Assembly (NCBI GenBank): GCA_023393115.1
Contig: JAEWMS010000001.1
Location: forward strand, 1-49,165
Direction: 5' to 3'
Length of the DNA stretch: 49,165 nucleotides
Source: Bacillota bacterium
GTDB taxonomy: Bacteria > Bacillota > Clostridia > Acetivibrionales > DSM-1351
Shown in pieces: positions 9,797-19,120 of the stretch; the first letter of the stretch is position 1, and the number at the start of each line of letters is the position of its first letter. The position numbers and the translations under genes were made by a program. The notes beneath the pieces were generated by a model that saw only the letters and a list, made by a program, of their open reading frames with translations, was not told where the DNA came from and ran no database searches.

Positions 9797-11032
9797 ATGC
9801 TTAATCTGAATCTTGGGGGAGTCAAAATTCTATATAATATAAAGATTCTAAAAAATATAGCCGGTAATTTCAAAGTATTACACCTGTTTTCATGGGCTGC
9901 AGTAGGTGCTTATAATCCGTTTGTGGTAGTTTATCTTATGAATAATAATGTAGGTACAGCCAAGATAGGTGTAATATTAATGCTTAATTCTATCGCTACA
10001 CTAGTAGGACAGCCGTTATGGGGGATGTTAAGCGATAAGATCAGGTCTATAAAAAGGGTCTATCTGTTTTCAAATTTAATGGCAGGTGTCCTTATTGCAC
10101 TATTACCCCTCGTCACAAATCAAAACACTATATTTTTACTTCTTCCGCTAATACAATTTTTTTATTGCGGGATGTCCCCCCTTTTGGACAGCTGGACAAT
10201 ACGTAGTATCAAGAACAGCGGAAAGTCTTACGGTTCTTTTAGATTATGGGGTTCAATCGGGTTTTCCTTATTGGTAGTAGTTAATGGTAAGCTTATAACA
10301 GTGACATTTTTCAACATAATATTTGTGGTATATTTAATTATCAGCTTCTTAAATCTGATAATGTGCGCAACTCTGTTTGAATATAAACAGGATGAAGGCG
10401 ACTTGTTAGCGAAGCCTTTAACAATAAGAGAGCTGAAGGTTGGTAGGCTTCTCAAGAACTTCAACTATACAGTATTCGTAATTTTATCCTGTATAACCTT
10501 TATGGCAATGACTTCGGTGTATAGTTTTCTTGCAACTTTAATAAAGCAAATTGGAGGAGACGACAATTTATATGGTATAGCCAATGCCGTAAGTGCATTC
10601 TCAGAAGTACCTATTCTCTTTATATCTAGCAGGTTGGTTAAAAAATTCAAACCCCAGTATTTAATTCTGACAGGTATGTTTGTTTACTCCATACGGTTAT
10701 TTATATATTCAGTAGCTTGGGGTCCAGCTATAATAATTTTTTCCCAGGCACTGAACGGGTTATCCTATGGTATGTTTCTAGCCGGAAGTATTTACTATAT
10801 AGACTCATTAGCTCCAGTAGAGTTAAAAGCTACTGCTCAGACTGTAGCGACAGCCATTTATGCTGGGTTAAGCGGGATTATCGGAAATGTACTGACAGGT
10901 AATCTGATTTCAGGATTCGGAATACTTACAGTATACCGTGGTGCTGCCATAATTCAATTTGGAGTATTTGTGCTGTTCCTGTTTTCCCTTTACTTGGGCA
11001 GACGTATTACACATTACGGTGTTAGTTCATAA
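9797..11032 (+). CDS. MFS family transporter
   Basis: A 411-residue, very hydrophobic protein with about 12 membrane segments in two halves. The first cytoplasmic loop reads GMLSDKIRSIKR, matching the MFS G-x-x-x-D-(R/K) motif, and DSWTIRS and GSFRLWGSIGF are typical of the nucleoside/oligosaccharide-symporter-like MFS_1_like group. The substrate is not predictable. The start is uncertain. The ATG at 9797 lies only 13 bases after a TATAAT at 9778-9783 and has no ribosome binding site. A strong GGGGGAG (9815-9821) lies inside the reading frame, 5 bases before an ATT codon at 9827. The gene is probably monocistronic and ends before the perfect hairpin at 11037. Confidence 0.85.
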   Translation: MLNLNLGGVKILYNIKILKNIAGNFKVLHLFSWAAVGAYNPFVVVYLMNNNVGTAKIGVILMLNSIATLVGQPLWGMLSDKIRSIKRVYLFSNLMAGVLIALLPLVTNQNTIFLLLPLIQFFYCGMSPLLDSWTIRSIKNSGKSYGSFRLWGSIGFSLLVVVNGKLITVTFFNIIFVVYLIISFLNLIMCATLFEYKQDEGDLLAKPLTIRELKVGRLLKNFNYTVFVILSCITFMAMTSVYSFLATLIKQIGGDDNLYGIANAVSAFSEVPILFISSRLVKKFKPQYLILTGMFVYSIRLFIYSVAWGPAIIIFSQALNGLSYGMFLAGSIYYIDSLAPVELKATAQTVATAIYAGLSGIIGNVLTGNLISGFGILTVYRGAAIIQFGVFVLFLFSLYLGRRITHYGVSS

Positions 11033-11036
11033 AATT

Positions 11037-11087
11037 AATCCCCCCTCCCGCGTGGAACGATATGAACCACGCGGGAGGGGGGATTTT
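11037..11087. terminator. bidirectional terminator between convergent genes
   Basis: A perfect 19-bp stem, AATCCCCCCTCCCGCGTGG with its exact complement at 11067-11085, around an 11-base loop. T residues follow on the plus strand and A/T bases on the other side. It lies between the MFS gene (plus) and the DUF6171-like gene (minus). It is the most GC-rich hairpin in the window. Confidence 0.85.
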
Positions 11088-11106
11088 GTGCCCTCAAATA
11101 ATCTGG

Positions 11107-11382
11107 TTATAAATTCTGCCATTTGCTGCCCTCAGGGTTCGGGCAATCAACAGTTCTGCGCAGTGCCCTCATTTGGACAAAACAACCGCAGTAACGGCAA
11201 GTACTTTCATAATAGAGTCCGGGACAGCTGCTGCACTGCGCAAGACGTTTGCTGTAAAGTTCATGTTCAGTGCGCAAATCGGGATCAATTGTTTTAATAT
11301 ATTCTGCCATATTCGATTTTACTTCTTCAAACGAATGGTGAACTGTTGCAGAACAGCCTTTACATTCTTTTAATTCAGTCAT
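11107..11382 (-). CDS. DUF6171-like cysteine-rich small protein
   Basis: A 91-residue soluble protein with eight Cys residues: CKGC near the N-terminus, CSSC at about 50, CRYCGC at about 62, and a single C near the C-terminus. This spacing suggests one or two zinc-binding knuckles. The middle (about 20-45) is a charged helix. The layout and the late CRYCGCFVQMRA / CPNPEGSKW pattern match DUF6171 as I remember it; the function is unknown. It lies 63 bases downstream of the arabinofuranosidase gene on the same strand and may be co-transcribed with it. The bidirectional terminator at 11037-11087 ends the unit. Confidence 0.75.
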   Translation of the reverse strand: MTELKECKGCSATVHHSFEEVKSNMAEYIKTIDPDLRTEHELYSKRLAQCSSCPGLYYESTCRYCGCFVQMRALRRTVDCPNPEGSKWQNL

Positions 11383-11445
11383 GACCTGTCCTCAGCTTAT
11401 TTCTATAATTAATGTGCCATATAATGCTCTGATTACTGGAAACGA

Positions 11446-12927
11446 TTATTTTGAAAGTTCCAGCTGAACTACAGACATTTTAGGAAGCTTTACAGTCAAG
11501 CCTGAATCACTGGTAGTAAAGCCATTAAAATCAACAACTGTAAGAGCATTTGGATTTTCAAAGCTGTTATGCTTGTTCATGGCATCAGCAGTAAGAACCT
11601 TACCGCTCACTGCTGACGGTTTAAAGCCTTTAAGATCAAGGTTCAGGTCAGCAACTTTATTTGGATTGAGGTTAGTGATAGTAATATTAAGCCTACCGTC
11701 AGCATCAACAGAGGCAGAGACATTGAGCTGCGGAATCTTTTTACCTTCAAACTCATAATCCTCACAAGTCACTATCGACTGAACCAAATCCGCTTCCTGG
11801 TGAACCTTGAACATATCAAATACATGATAGGTAGGAGTGAGCAGCATTTTTTCACCCTCTGTCAAAATCATTGCCTGAAGAACGTTGACAACCTGTGCAA
11901 TAGCAGACATTTTAACACGGTCGCAATGATTATTGAAAATATTAAGTTGAGTTGCGGCAGACAGAGCATCACGTAAAGTATTCTGCTGATACAGGAAACC
12001 GGGGTTTGAACCGGGTTCAACCTCATGCCAGGTTCCCCATTCATCAACTACAAGTGCAACTTTCTTTTGGGGATCATATACGTCCATAACCGCGGAATGC
12101 TTTTTGACCAGTTCTTCCATATAGAGAGAGTTCTTCATTATCTGGAACCAGCCCTTTTCATCGAACGCTGTGGCAGACCCCTTATCCTCAAAAACATCAC
12201 CTTCTACGGTATACTGATGAAGGCTGAGTCCATCCATCATATTTTTAGCCTCTTTCATCAACACTTCCGTCCAGTGATAGTCGCCTCCACTTGGTCCGCA
12301 GGCGATTTTAAACAGCTTATTATCCCCGTAATTACGGCAGTAAGTTTGATAACGTTTGTATTCATCGGCGTAGTATTCGGCTCTCATATTACCGCCGCAG
12401 CCCCAGTTTTCATTTCCAACTCCAAAATATTTCAGCTTCCAGGGCTTCTCACGTCCGTTTTCCCTACGCCACCTTGCCATAGGCGATTCACCGTCAAAGG
12501 TCATATATTCAACCCACTCGGACATTTCCTGTACTGTACCGCTGCCAACATTTCCGCAGATATAAGGTTCACATTCAAGGAGCTCACAGAGAAGCATGAA
12601 TTCGTGAGTTCCAAAATGGTTGTTTTCAACAACTCCACCCCAATGAGTATTAATCATATACTTTCTATCGCTTTTCGGACCGACTCCGTCTTTCCAGTGA
12701 TACTCATCGGCGAAACAGCCTCCAGGCCATCTGAGATTTGGAATCTTAATATTCTTCAATGCTTCTACTACATCATTCCTTATACCTTTTGTGTTTGGTA
12801 TTGGAGAGTCCTCTCCGACCCAAAAACCTTCATATATACATCTTCCAAGATGCTCGGAAAACTGTCCGTATATATGTTTGCTGATAACGCCTTTTTTCTG
12901 ATCGGCATAAATTTGAATGGTATTCAT
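11446..12927 (-). CDS. abfA: GH51 alpha-L-arabinofuranosidase
   Basis: A 493-residue cytoplasmic enzyme without a signal peptide. It removes terminal arabinofuranosyl residues from imported arabinan or arabinoxylan oligosaccharides. The (beta/alpha)8 barrel carries the acid/base E173 in GVGNENWG and the nucleophile E296 in VVDEWGTWH. HIYGQFSEHLGRCIYEG and LRWPGGCFADEYHW are further GH51 hallmarks. The last ~110 residues form the C-terminal beta domain. Start: AGGAGG (complement of 12933-12938) lies 2 bases before one ATG and 5 before the next. I prefer the second (12927, MNTIQ) for its spacing; the upstream ATG at 12945 precedes the ribosome binding site. Length is normal for the family. AT-rich palindromes upstream (12949-13043) may be regulatory. 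Confidence 0.95.
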   Translation of the reverse strand: MNTIQIYADQKKGVISKHIYGQFSEHLGRCIYEGFWVGEDSPIPNTKGIRNDVVEALKNIKIPNLRWPGGCFADEYHWKDGVGPKSDRKYMINTHWGGVVENNHFGTHEFMLLCELLECEPYICGNVGSGTVQEMSEWVEYMTFDGESPMARWRRENGREKPWKLKYFGVGNENWGCGGNMRAEYYADEYKRYQTYCRNYGDNKLFKIACGPSGGDYHWTEVLMKEAKNMMDGLSLHQYTVEGDVFEDKGSATAFDEKGWFQIMKNSLYMEELVKKHSAVMDVYDPQKKVALVVDEWGTWHEVEPGSNPGFLYQQNTLRDALSAATQLNIFNNHCDRVKMSAIAQVVNVLQAMILTEGEKMLLTPTYHVFDMFKVHQEADLVQSIVTCEDYEFEGKKIPQLNVSASVDADGRLNITITNLNPNKVADLNLDLKGFKPSAVSGKVLTADAMNKHNSFENPNALTVVDFNGFTTSDSGLTVKLPKMSVVQLELSK

Positions 12928-12948
12928 CATATCCTCCTGATACACATC

Positions 12949-13043
12949 TAATTAATAAACATATTAATTAGATAACATAAGTATTAACAAAATTGTATAA
13001 AAAAATAAATTAAACGTCAATATTAATATTGGATTAATTAATC
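12949..13043. promoter_or_regulatory. AT palindromes between divergent genes
   Basis: The 354-base gap between the arabinofuranosidase and helicase genes holds three inverted repeats: TAATTAATA-N4-TATTAATTA (12949-12970), CAATATTAATATTG (13018-13031) and GATTAATTAATC (13032-13043). They lie just upstream of the arabinofuranosidase ribosome binding site and could be operators. AT richness makes chance palindromes common, so this is tentative. Nothing else coding was seen in the gap. Confidence 0.3.
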
Positions 13044-13281
13044 AAAATATCCGGGAGCCAGGTTGTTAAAATAATGTTTTTTTAAGACTTTGTTACAAGC
13101 GTTGATTTTAAAAATGGAAAAATATATAATAAAAGTCTGTTTCTAACCACAGGGTAGGTATAATCCTTTTACATCAGAAAATTATTTCTGAACCTATGTG
13201 TAAAAGCAGTAAAAAATAAATTTCAGAAGCGTTTACTTGTGTTGTTTGAATACACTTGCTAAACGTAGAAGGAGGTACAAT

Positions 13282-15564
13282 ATGTCAGCTGCAAACCATC
13301 CGGCTTATAAGGAAGAGCTTGAAAGGTGCAGATATACTCTGGACTATGTTGAAATAAGTCTGGAGCGAGCATTGGAGAAGAGAACAAAAATTGGAAATGA
13401 ACTTGAAAACGTACAAAGACACATGAGTGGAGACAGTAGTGCCGATTATACAAGTATAATGGTAAATACCATGCTCCACGATACTCTGGCTCTGAAGGTC
13501 CGAAACCTTAACACAGCCAGAAACAAGCCATATTTTGCAAGGGTTGATTTTAAGGAAAATGGAACAGATAAACAGGAGAGGCTATATATTGGAAAGATGT
13601 CCCTTGCAAGAGATGAAGATCAGGAGATTATTATTGTCGACTGGCGTGCGCCCATTGCAAATCTCTACTATGAAGGCAGATTGGGAAACTCAAGCTATGT
13701 TTGTCCTGATGGCACAATTGAGGGAGAATTGCTCTTAAAAAGGCAATTCGCAATTAATGACGGAAAGCTGGAAGAGATATTTGATATAGATATAACTACA
13801 AATGATGAATTCCTTCAAACCTACCTGGGGGCAAATGCTGAAAACAGGTTAAAGGAAATTGTTTCAACCATACAGGAGGAACAGAACAGAATTGTCAGAG
13901 CCCCCATGTGGAAACCTCTCATAGTCCAAGGGGTAGCCGGAAGTGGTAAAACAACAATTGCACTTCACAGAATCGCTTATCTTATTTACACTTTTGAAAA
14001 GACTTTTGAACCTGAGAATTTTATGATAATAGCTCCCAACAGACTTTTCCTGAATTATATTTCCGAGGTTCTTCCGGAACTTGGCGTTGAAAGGGTCAAA
14101 CAAACAACCTTTGAGGATTTTGCCCTTGAACTTATTGGAAAGAAATTTAAGCTTACCGATGCTAACCACAAGCTTAATACGTTTGTAAACCATAATGCGA
14201 CTATAAGACAGGAAGAGCATAATGACCGCCTGAGAAAGGCTTCTATTCTCAAAACATCGATGCATTTTAAAGAAATAATTGATAATTATATTGATAAAAT
14301 AGAGCAGAGCTTTATACCTAAGCAGGACTTAATGCTGGGCACGAAGGTTATTTACAGTTATAAGGAAATAAACAATTTATTCCTGACCCAGTACGGTATG
14401 TGGCCAATAGCCCAGAGAATGAACGAGATTAAAAAGAGCCTATCTACACGGCTTAAAACCAGCAAACAGCAATTTATTTCACAAATAGAAGCTGAATGTG
14501 ACAAAAAGGTTGCATTAGCCAGAATTAAAATAAATGATGAGGCTGAGAGACAAAAGTTTGTCAGGGAAGCCTTTGATAAGAGGGACCGGGTTATTGAAAA
14601 GATTGAAAAGGTATCAAAAACTCTAGTGAAGGAATACGTTGACAGTCTGCCCAAATTAAGTCCATACCAGTATTACTTTGATCTGATGGAAGACAGTGAA
14701 ACCTTTGATCAAATTGCCAGCAGATATGTTGATAAGGAAACCTGCGAATATACAAGGAAGTATACTCTGGAAATATTGAATAGCAAACAGTTGGAGCTGG
14801 AAGACCTGGCGCCAATAATATATCTGAAATATAAGATTTACGGTATGGATGAAAAGGTACCCGTAAAGCATATCGTTATTGATGAGGCCCAGGATTTCAG
14901 TGCATTTCAGTTTTATGTACTGAAGAAGATTGTTAAGGACAGTTCATTTACAATCCTGGGAGACTTGTGTCAGGGAATACATTCCTACAGAGGTTTACGG
15001 CAATGGGATGAGATTGTTGAAGAGGTATTTGAAGGAAAGAAATGCGAATTTCTGACTCTGGAGCAAAGCTATCGAACCACAGTTGAGATAATGGAAGCAG
15101 CCAATGGGGTCATGGGAAAGCTTGAAAGTCTTGCCATGTATAGAGGTAAGCCTGTTATAAGGCACGGGGACCCTGTTGAATATATTCCAATGGAATCTTT
15201 TGATGAGACAGCCTCAAACATTTCAGAAAAAATCAGTGAGTTAATAAATAGGGGGCATAAGACCATAGCTGTAATATGCAAAACCATGGAGGAATGCCAA
15301 AGAATACTACCGCTTCTGAAAGAAGAACATAAAGACATCAGTTTAATAACCGGTAATGAAAAGGAATACAAAAGCGGAATAGTTATTGTTCCGTCCTATT
15401 TGTCAAAAGGTCTTGAATTCGATGTGGTTTTGCTATCTAATGTTAACAGGGAAAACTATTCTGACAGCGAACTTGATACCAAATTGCTTTATGTTGCAAT
15501 GACAAGACCGCTTCACAAGCTCTGTATCTATTATGTAGGCGATAAGTCAGTATTATTGGAGTAA
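13282..15564 (+). CDS. helD: HelD-type superfamily 1 helicase / RNA polymerase recycling factor
   Basis: A 760-residue SF1 (UvrD/Rep-like) ATPase of the HelD group, which binds stalled RNA polymerase and releases it from nucleic acid. The N-terminal ~60 residues form a charged coiled coil (KEELERCRYTL...ERALEKRTK), as in HelD. WRAPIANLYYEG (about 115-130) is a family hallmark. Walker A is GVAGSGKTT (217-225) and motif II is DEAQDFS (534-540). Motif III (LGDLCQGIHSYRG), motif IV (LEQSYRTT), motif V (SKGLEFD) and motif VI (LYVAMTRPL) are all present. The start is placed at 13282 because AAGGAGG lies at 13269-13275, so the possible upstream extension is unlikely. A metallo-beta-lactamase-fold gene follows after 66 bases. 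Confidence 0.92.
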   Translation: MSAANHPAYKEELERCRYTLDYVEISLERALEKRTKIGNELENVQRHMSGDSSADYTSIMVNTMLHDTLALKVRNLNTARNKPYFARVDFKENGTDKQERLYIGKMSLARDEDQEIIIVDWRAPIANLYYEGRLGNSSYVCPDGTIEGELLLKRQFAINDGKLEEIFDIDITTNDEFLQTYLGANAENRLKEIVSTIQEEQNRIVRAPMWKPLIVQGVAGSGKTTIALHRIAYLIYTFEKTFEPENFMIIAPNRLFLNYISEVLPELGVERVKQTTFEDFALELIGKKFKLTDANHKLNTFVNHNATIRQEEHNDRLRKASILKTSMHFKEIIDNYIDKIEQSFIPKQDLMLGTKVIYSYKEINNLFLTQYGMWPIAQRMNEIKKSLSTRLKTSKQQFISQIEAECDKKVALARIKINDEAERQKFVREAFDKRDRVIEKIEKVSKTLVKEYVDSLPKLSPYQYYFDLMEDSETFDQIASRYVDKETCEYTRKYTLEILNSKQLELEDLAPIIYLKYKIYGMDEKVPVKHIVIDEAQDFSAFQFYVLKKIVKDSSFTILGDLCQGIHSYRGLRQWDEIVEEVFEGKKCEFLTLEQSYRTTVEIMEAANGVMGKLESLAMYRGKPVIRHGDPVEYIPMESFDETASNISEKISELINRGHKTIAVICKTMEECQRILPLLKEEHKDISLITGNEKEYKSGIVIVPSYLSKGLEFDVVLLSNVNRENYSDSELDTKLLYVAMTRPLHKLCIYYVGDKSVLLE

Positions 15565-15630
15565 TCCTGCAATAAATAGTAAAATTGTAGTAAGTAGTAA
15601 GTGATAATGTAAAGAGGGAGGGGCATAAAC

Positions 15631-16314
15631 ATGACCGCACAGTCTTTTAAAGGAGTTTCAGATAATAAAGCAGCTATACTGAAGGAGCTGCTTCAGGGGG
15701 TAAGTCATATCAAGCATTCTACTATAAAAATACAGGGGACTAAAATAATTTATTTTGATCCAATTGGAATTGAAGGTGAACCAAAGGATGCTGATATTAT
15801 ACTCATCTCCCACAGCCATGGAGACCATTTCTCAGCGGAGGATATCAAAAAATTGGCCAAGGACAGTACTATATTAGTAATACCGGGAGACATAGTGGAG
15901 ACTGCTGTGCAGGAAGGGTTCACAAATATAGTTACCGTTGCGCCAAACAAGGACTATGAGGTGGATGGTGTGAAATTCAGTACAATACCAGCCTATAATA
16001 CCAATAAGGATTTCCACAAAAAAGAAAGTAATTGGGTTGGATTTATTGTAAATATGAATAATACCAGGTATTACTTTGCAGGTGATACCGACTTTATCCC
16101 GGAAATGAAGGGAGTAAAGGCTGACGTAGTATTTTTACCTGTTGGGGGTACTTATACAATGACATCAACCGAAGCTGTTCAGGCCGCTAATGCGATTAAA
16201 CCGACTGTTGCGGTACCGATGCATTTTGGAGACATAGTTGGAACCTGGGATGATGCAAGAACCTTTAGTGAAAATATTGAAAAAACAATCACGGGAATTA
16301 TTTTACTAGAGTAA
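15631..16314 (+). CDS. metallo-beta-lactamase-fold hydrolase
   Basis: A 227-residue soluble protein with the MBL metal motif HSHGDH (H61, H63, D65, H66). Further conserved metal-ligand positions are the Asp of FAGDTDF (about residue 152) and the late PMHFGD His (about residue 197). The compact form with few insertions resembles the UPF0173 / UlaG-like branch rather than true beta-lactamases, so the substrate is unknown. A ribosome binding site, GAGGGAGGGG, precedes the ATG. It lies 66 bases after the helicase gene with no terminator between, so co-transcription is likely. A strong terminator follows the stop. Confidence 0.88.
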   Translation: MTAQSFKGVSDNKAAILKELLQGVSHIKHSTIKIQGTKIIYFDPIGIEGEPKDADIILISHSHGDHFSAEDIKKLAKDSTILVIPGDIVETAVQEGFTNIVTVAPNKDYEVDGVKFSTIPAYNTNKDFHKKESNWVGFIVNMNNTRYYFAGDTDFIPEMKGVKADVVFLPVGGTYTMTSTEAVQAANAIKPTVAVPMHFGDIVGTWDDARTFSENIEKTITGIILLE

Positions 16315-16331
16315 TATAGAAAGTATTATAG

Positions 16332-16371
16332 TAAAAAAATGAAATTGCTTCGGCAATTTCATTTTTTATGT
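16332..16371. terminator. terminator after the MBL-fold gene
   Basis: AAAAAATGAAATTGC - TTCG - GCAATTTCATTTTTT forms a perfect 15-bp stem on a stable TTCG tetraloop. A-tracts and T-tracts flank it, so it can work in both directions. It separates the MBL gene from the minus-strand small gene at 16419. Confidence 0.92.
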
Positions 16372-16418
16372 GCTATTATGTTTTAATTCAGAGTACTATT
16401 CGTAAGTAACAGATGACT

Positions 16419-16520
16419 TTACTCCTCAGTATTCTTACTGTTACGAGCTGCATTTTTAGCGGCTCTGGCCTCTTTCTTGGTCATTTTTGGTGCTTTTTTC
16501 GGACTCCCTTTATCACCCAT
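16419..16520 (-). CDS. 33-residue basic small protein
   Basis: A short ORF encoding MGDKGSPKKAPKMTKKEARA plus 13 more residues (AKNAARNSKNTEE), ending TAA at 16419-16421. AAAGGAGAG stands 7-8 bases before the ATG, a strong site. Lys/Arg/Ala-rich composition predicts a charged helix that could bind nucleic acid or simply be disordered. No hydrophobic core or Cys. I do not recognise a named family, though small Lys-rich proteins of this type are often missed in clostridial genomes. The gene faces the MBL gene across a bidirectional terminator. Confidence 0.6.
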   Translation of the reverse strand: MGDKGSPKKAPKMTKKEARAAKNAARNSKNTEE

Positions 16521-16778
16521 ACTAACTCTCCTTTCACATGATAATATCAATTTTACCTGTAAATGAATCACTTACAAGATTGTTTTTATTATTACCAGCA
16601 ATTTCTTATAAAATACAAAGGTTAATAATTTAATATGAACAAAGTGTAAAATTTAGTGTATAAATGTAAACAAAAGCTTACACCTATTCCCTTTAACAGG
16701 ATTATATGGTATATTTCACTTGTTAAAATCAGGTGGATCATGAATTACGGTAAAAAGAAAGGACAGTGGTTATCAAAA

Positions 16779-19091
16779 ATGAAAAAGCGGATTATATGTA
16801 CTTTACTGGCGGCATCTATTGTCATGAGTATGAGTGCATGTGGCAAAAAGGACAAAGAGACGGCTGAAAATGTTCTTGATATGAAAAATGTGACTTACTA
16901 TCAAGAACAGGATCTCGCGAAGGAACTAGAAAAGGAACTCGGATTTGACAGATTAGGTATGCGAATAGGGTTGGACTCTAAAAACCAATTGGTTATAACA
17001 GATCAGAAAGATAAGGATTTCTATAACGTTACAGTGGATACAAACGGTAAAAGAGTTCAGGAGTACAAATCCGATTATACTGATTATGTTTTTACACTTG
17101 ATTCACAGAATAACAGATATGTGGCAAGGGAAAAATACGGTGAGGTTAAAGCAGAAGACAAGAAAAGAGAAGTTGAAACTTCTGTAGTGGTATATAACTC
17201 AAACGGAGAAAGACAGAAGAGCTTTGACCTCGGAAAAAGGACCTATACTGATGAACAGGCAGGAATAACCGACATTGCAGTTGATTCAAGTGGAAATATT
17301 TATTTACTTCAGAGACGGGCAAAGATTGAGGTTTTGAACTCTGAGGGTAAACCAATAAAGGAAATTGAAGCGAAGATGATTGACTTTATTGAAATTGATG
17401 ACAAGGATAACCTTCTTATGGGTTCTTCAAGCGGAGAAACCGGAAAGTCTTCGGTAGAAAGCATCAGCTTAAAGCAGGATAAGGGAAATCTGTTAACAGA
17501 ACTGGATTCCGGGCATTTTATGCATGAAATGAATTATAGCCTTATAAATAAGAAACTATATCTTTTAACCGAAAAGGGCATTATAGCCTGCACACCTGAG
17601 GGCAAAATAGAAGGCTATGTTTTTGACCTTAAGCAGTCTTCACTTCTGGATGCTGGAATCTATATAAATGACTTTGTCTTCGATAAAGATAAAAATATTT
17701 ACATATTAGCCTTTAAGATGGATCATTCATCAGGAGAGAACAAGAGCGTTTCGCTGTTTTACAAATACTCTCCATTAAAAGAAAAACCAAGTACAGCTAA
17801 TCAGAAAACACTCAGCATTTATACCAGATATTCTGAAAAGTATATAGAGTCGGCAATTGCGCAATTTCAGAAAAAGCATCCTGATATAAAGATTGATTTA
17901 AAGGATTTTACAGCAGCAACTATAAGTTCAAGTGCAGACGGCCCAAGTGATGATGAAGTAAAAAGGGCTCAGAAGGCCGAGGAGGATTTCAAAAAAGTTG
18001 TCACTACCGAATTAATGGCCGGTCAAGGTCCTGATATTATAGAGATTGATGGCCTTCCCTATAAGAAGTATACAGACAAAAATACTTTGGTCAACCTTAG
18101 TGAAATGATTGAAAAGGATAAAGCCTTTGATATTAATAATTACAAGCAAAATATTCTGGATGCCTTCAAGTATAAGGGAAATCTGTTTGTAATGCCTGTA
18201 AATTTCGGATTTTCCCCCTTTGCGGCTAATAAAACCATCCTGGATAAGGAAGGAATTAAGATAGATGATACAAATTGGACATGGGAAGAGTTCCTGAAAA
18301 TAGCACAAATAATCACCAGAGATACCAACGGGGATGGAAAACCCGACCAGTATGCACTGGATAAGACATCACCGGAGGAGATATTCGGATTACTTCTTCA
18401 AGGTGAGGAGGGTAATTTTATTGATTTGGATAATAGGACTTGTAAATTCGACTCAAAGGAATTTATTGATTTGTTGAAATTTGCAAAGGAGTTTTCGGAT
18501 AAAGGAGTTTCCAGTCCTAAGCTTGATATAGCTGAACTCTATAAAATGCTTGACCCGGGAACAATTGGCTTTATGAGAAGCTATTTTGGTAATTATCAAG
18601 GTGTAATACAAACTCAGAGTCTTATGAACAGTGAAGTGGTATTCTTCAATACACCCACATATAGCGACAAAAGCGCCTCCAATATATTTTACTCCGGCAG
18701 GACTTATGCAATAAACAATAATTCGAAACTTAAGGAAGAGGCCTGGGAATTTATTAAGTTGCTGCTTTCAGATGATATTCAAAGCAGGGATGACATGTAT
18801 CAGTTCCCAGTAAGTATAAGCGCTCTTGATAAGAAAGCAAAAGTTGAGATTGAACGTAATTACATCTATCAGGCTTATAAGGAAAAGGGACGAAAGATCA
18901 GAGCACTGAATGAAGAGGATGTAAAAATAGTAAATAAAATGATAGATGAGCTCAAGGTTATGCCGTATTATGAAGAACAAGCCTCACAGATTATCACTGA
19001 GGGCGTAAAGGATTTCTTCTCAGGAAAGAAGACGGCCGAAGAAACAGCAAAGCTGATTCAAAGTAAGGTAAGTATATACCTCAACGAATAA
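16779..19091 (+). CDS. extracellular solute-binding lipoprotein (family 1) with N-terminal beta-propeller-like domain
   Basis: About 770 residues. The lipoprotein signal is MKKRIICTLLAASIVMSMSA followed by Cys 21. Residues about 50-330 show repeated short strands with D-x-x-N turns (DTNGKRVQEYKSDYTDYVF, DSSGNIYLLQ, DKDKNIYILAF), like a beta-propeller. Residues about 340-770 are a family 1 ABC solute-binding fold (TLSIYTRYSEKYIESAIAQF, the GPDIIEID motif, DTNWTWEEFLKIAQ), usually for sugars. No permease or ATPase gene lies beside it, so it may serve another system or act as a sensor. Start uncertain: an ATG at 16740 with a weak AGGTGG would add 13 residues to the signal peptide. A terminator follows at 19121. 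Confidence 0.85.
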   Translation: MKKRIICTLLAASIVMSMSACGKKDKETAENVLDMKNVTYYQEQDLAKELEKELGFDRLGMRIGLDSKNQLVITDQKDKDFYNVTVDTNGKRVQEYKSDYTDYVFTLDSQNNRYVAREKYGEVKAEDKKREVETSVVVYNSNGERQKSFDLGKRTYTDEQAGITDIAVDSSGNIYLLQRRAKIEVLNSEGKPIKEIEAKMIDFIEIDDKDNLLMGSSSGETGKSSVESISLKQDKGNLLTELDSGHFMHEMNYSLINKKLYLLTEKGIIACTPEGKIEGYVFDLKQSSLLDAGIYINDFVFDKDKNIYILAFKMDHSSGENKSVSLFYKYSPLKEKPSTANQKTLSIYTRYSEKYIESAIAQFQKKHPDIKIDLKDFTAATISSSADGPSDDEVKRAQKAEEDFKKVVTTELMAGQGPDIIEIDGLPYKKYTDKNTLVNLSEMIEKDKAFDINNYKQNILDAFKYKGNLFVMPVNFGFSPFAANKTILDKEGIKIDDTNWTWEEFLKIAQIITRDTNGDGKPDQYALDKTSPEEIFGLLLQGEEGNFIDLDNRTCKFDSKEFIDLLKFAKEFSDKGVSSPKLDIAELYKMLDPGTIGFMRSYFGNYQGVIQTQSLMNSEVVFFNTPTYSDKSASNIFYSGRTYAINNNSKLKEEAWEFIKLLLSDDIQSRDDMYQFPVSISALDKKAKVEIERNYIYQAYKEKGRKIRALNEEDVKIVNKMIDELKVMPYYEEQASQIITEGVKDFFSGKKTAEETAKLIQSKVSIYLNE

Positions 19092-19120
19092 CAAATATTA
19101 TTTATCAGAACATAATAATT

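Noticed and set aside
12025..12951. A 308-codon plus-strand ORF opposite the arabinofuranosidase gene
   Set aside because: It is a mirror ORF of a gene with unmistakable GH51 motifs; its translation shows no recognisable domain and it lacks a ribosome binding site.
15631..16314. True metallo-beta-lactamase (antibiotic resistance)
   Set aside because: No signal peptide, and the sequence around HSHGDH and PMHFGD fits the UPF0173/UlaG-like branch rather than secreted beta-lactamases.
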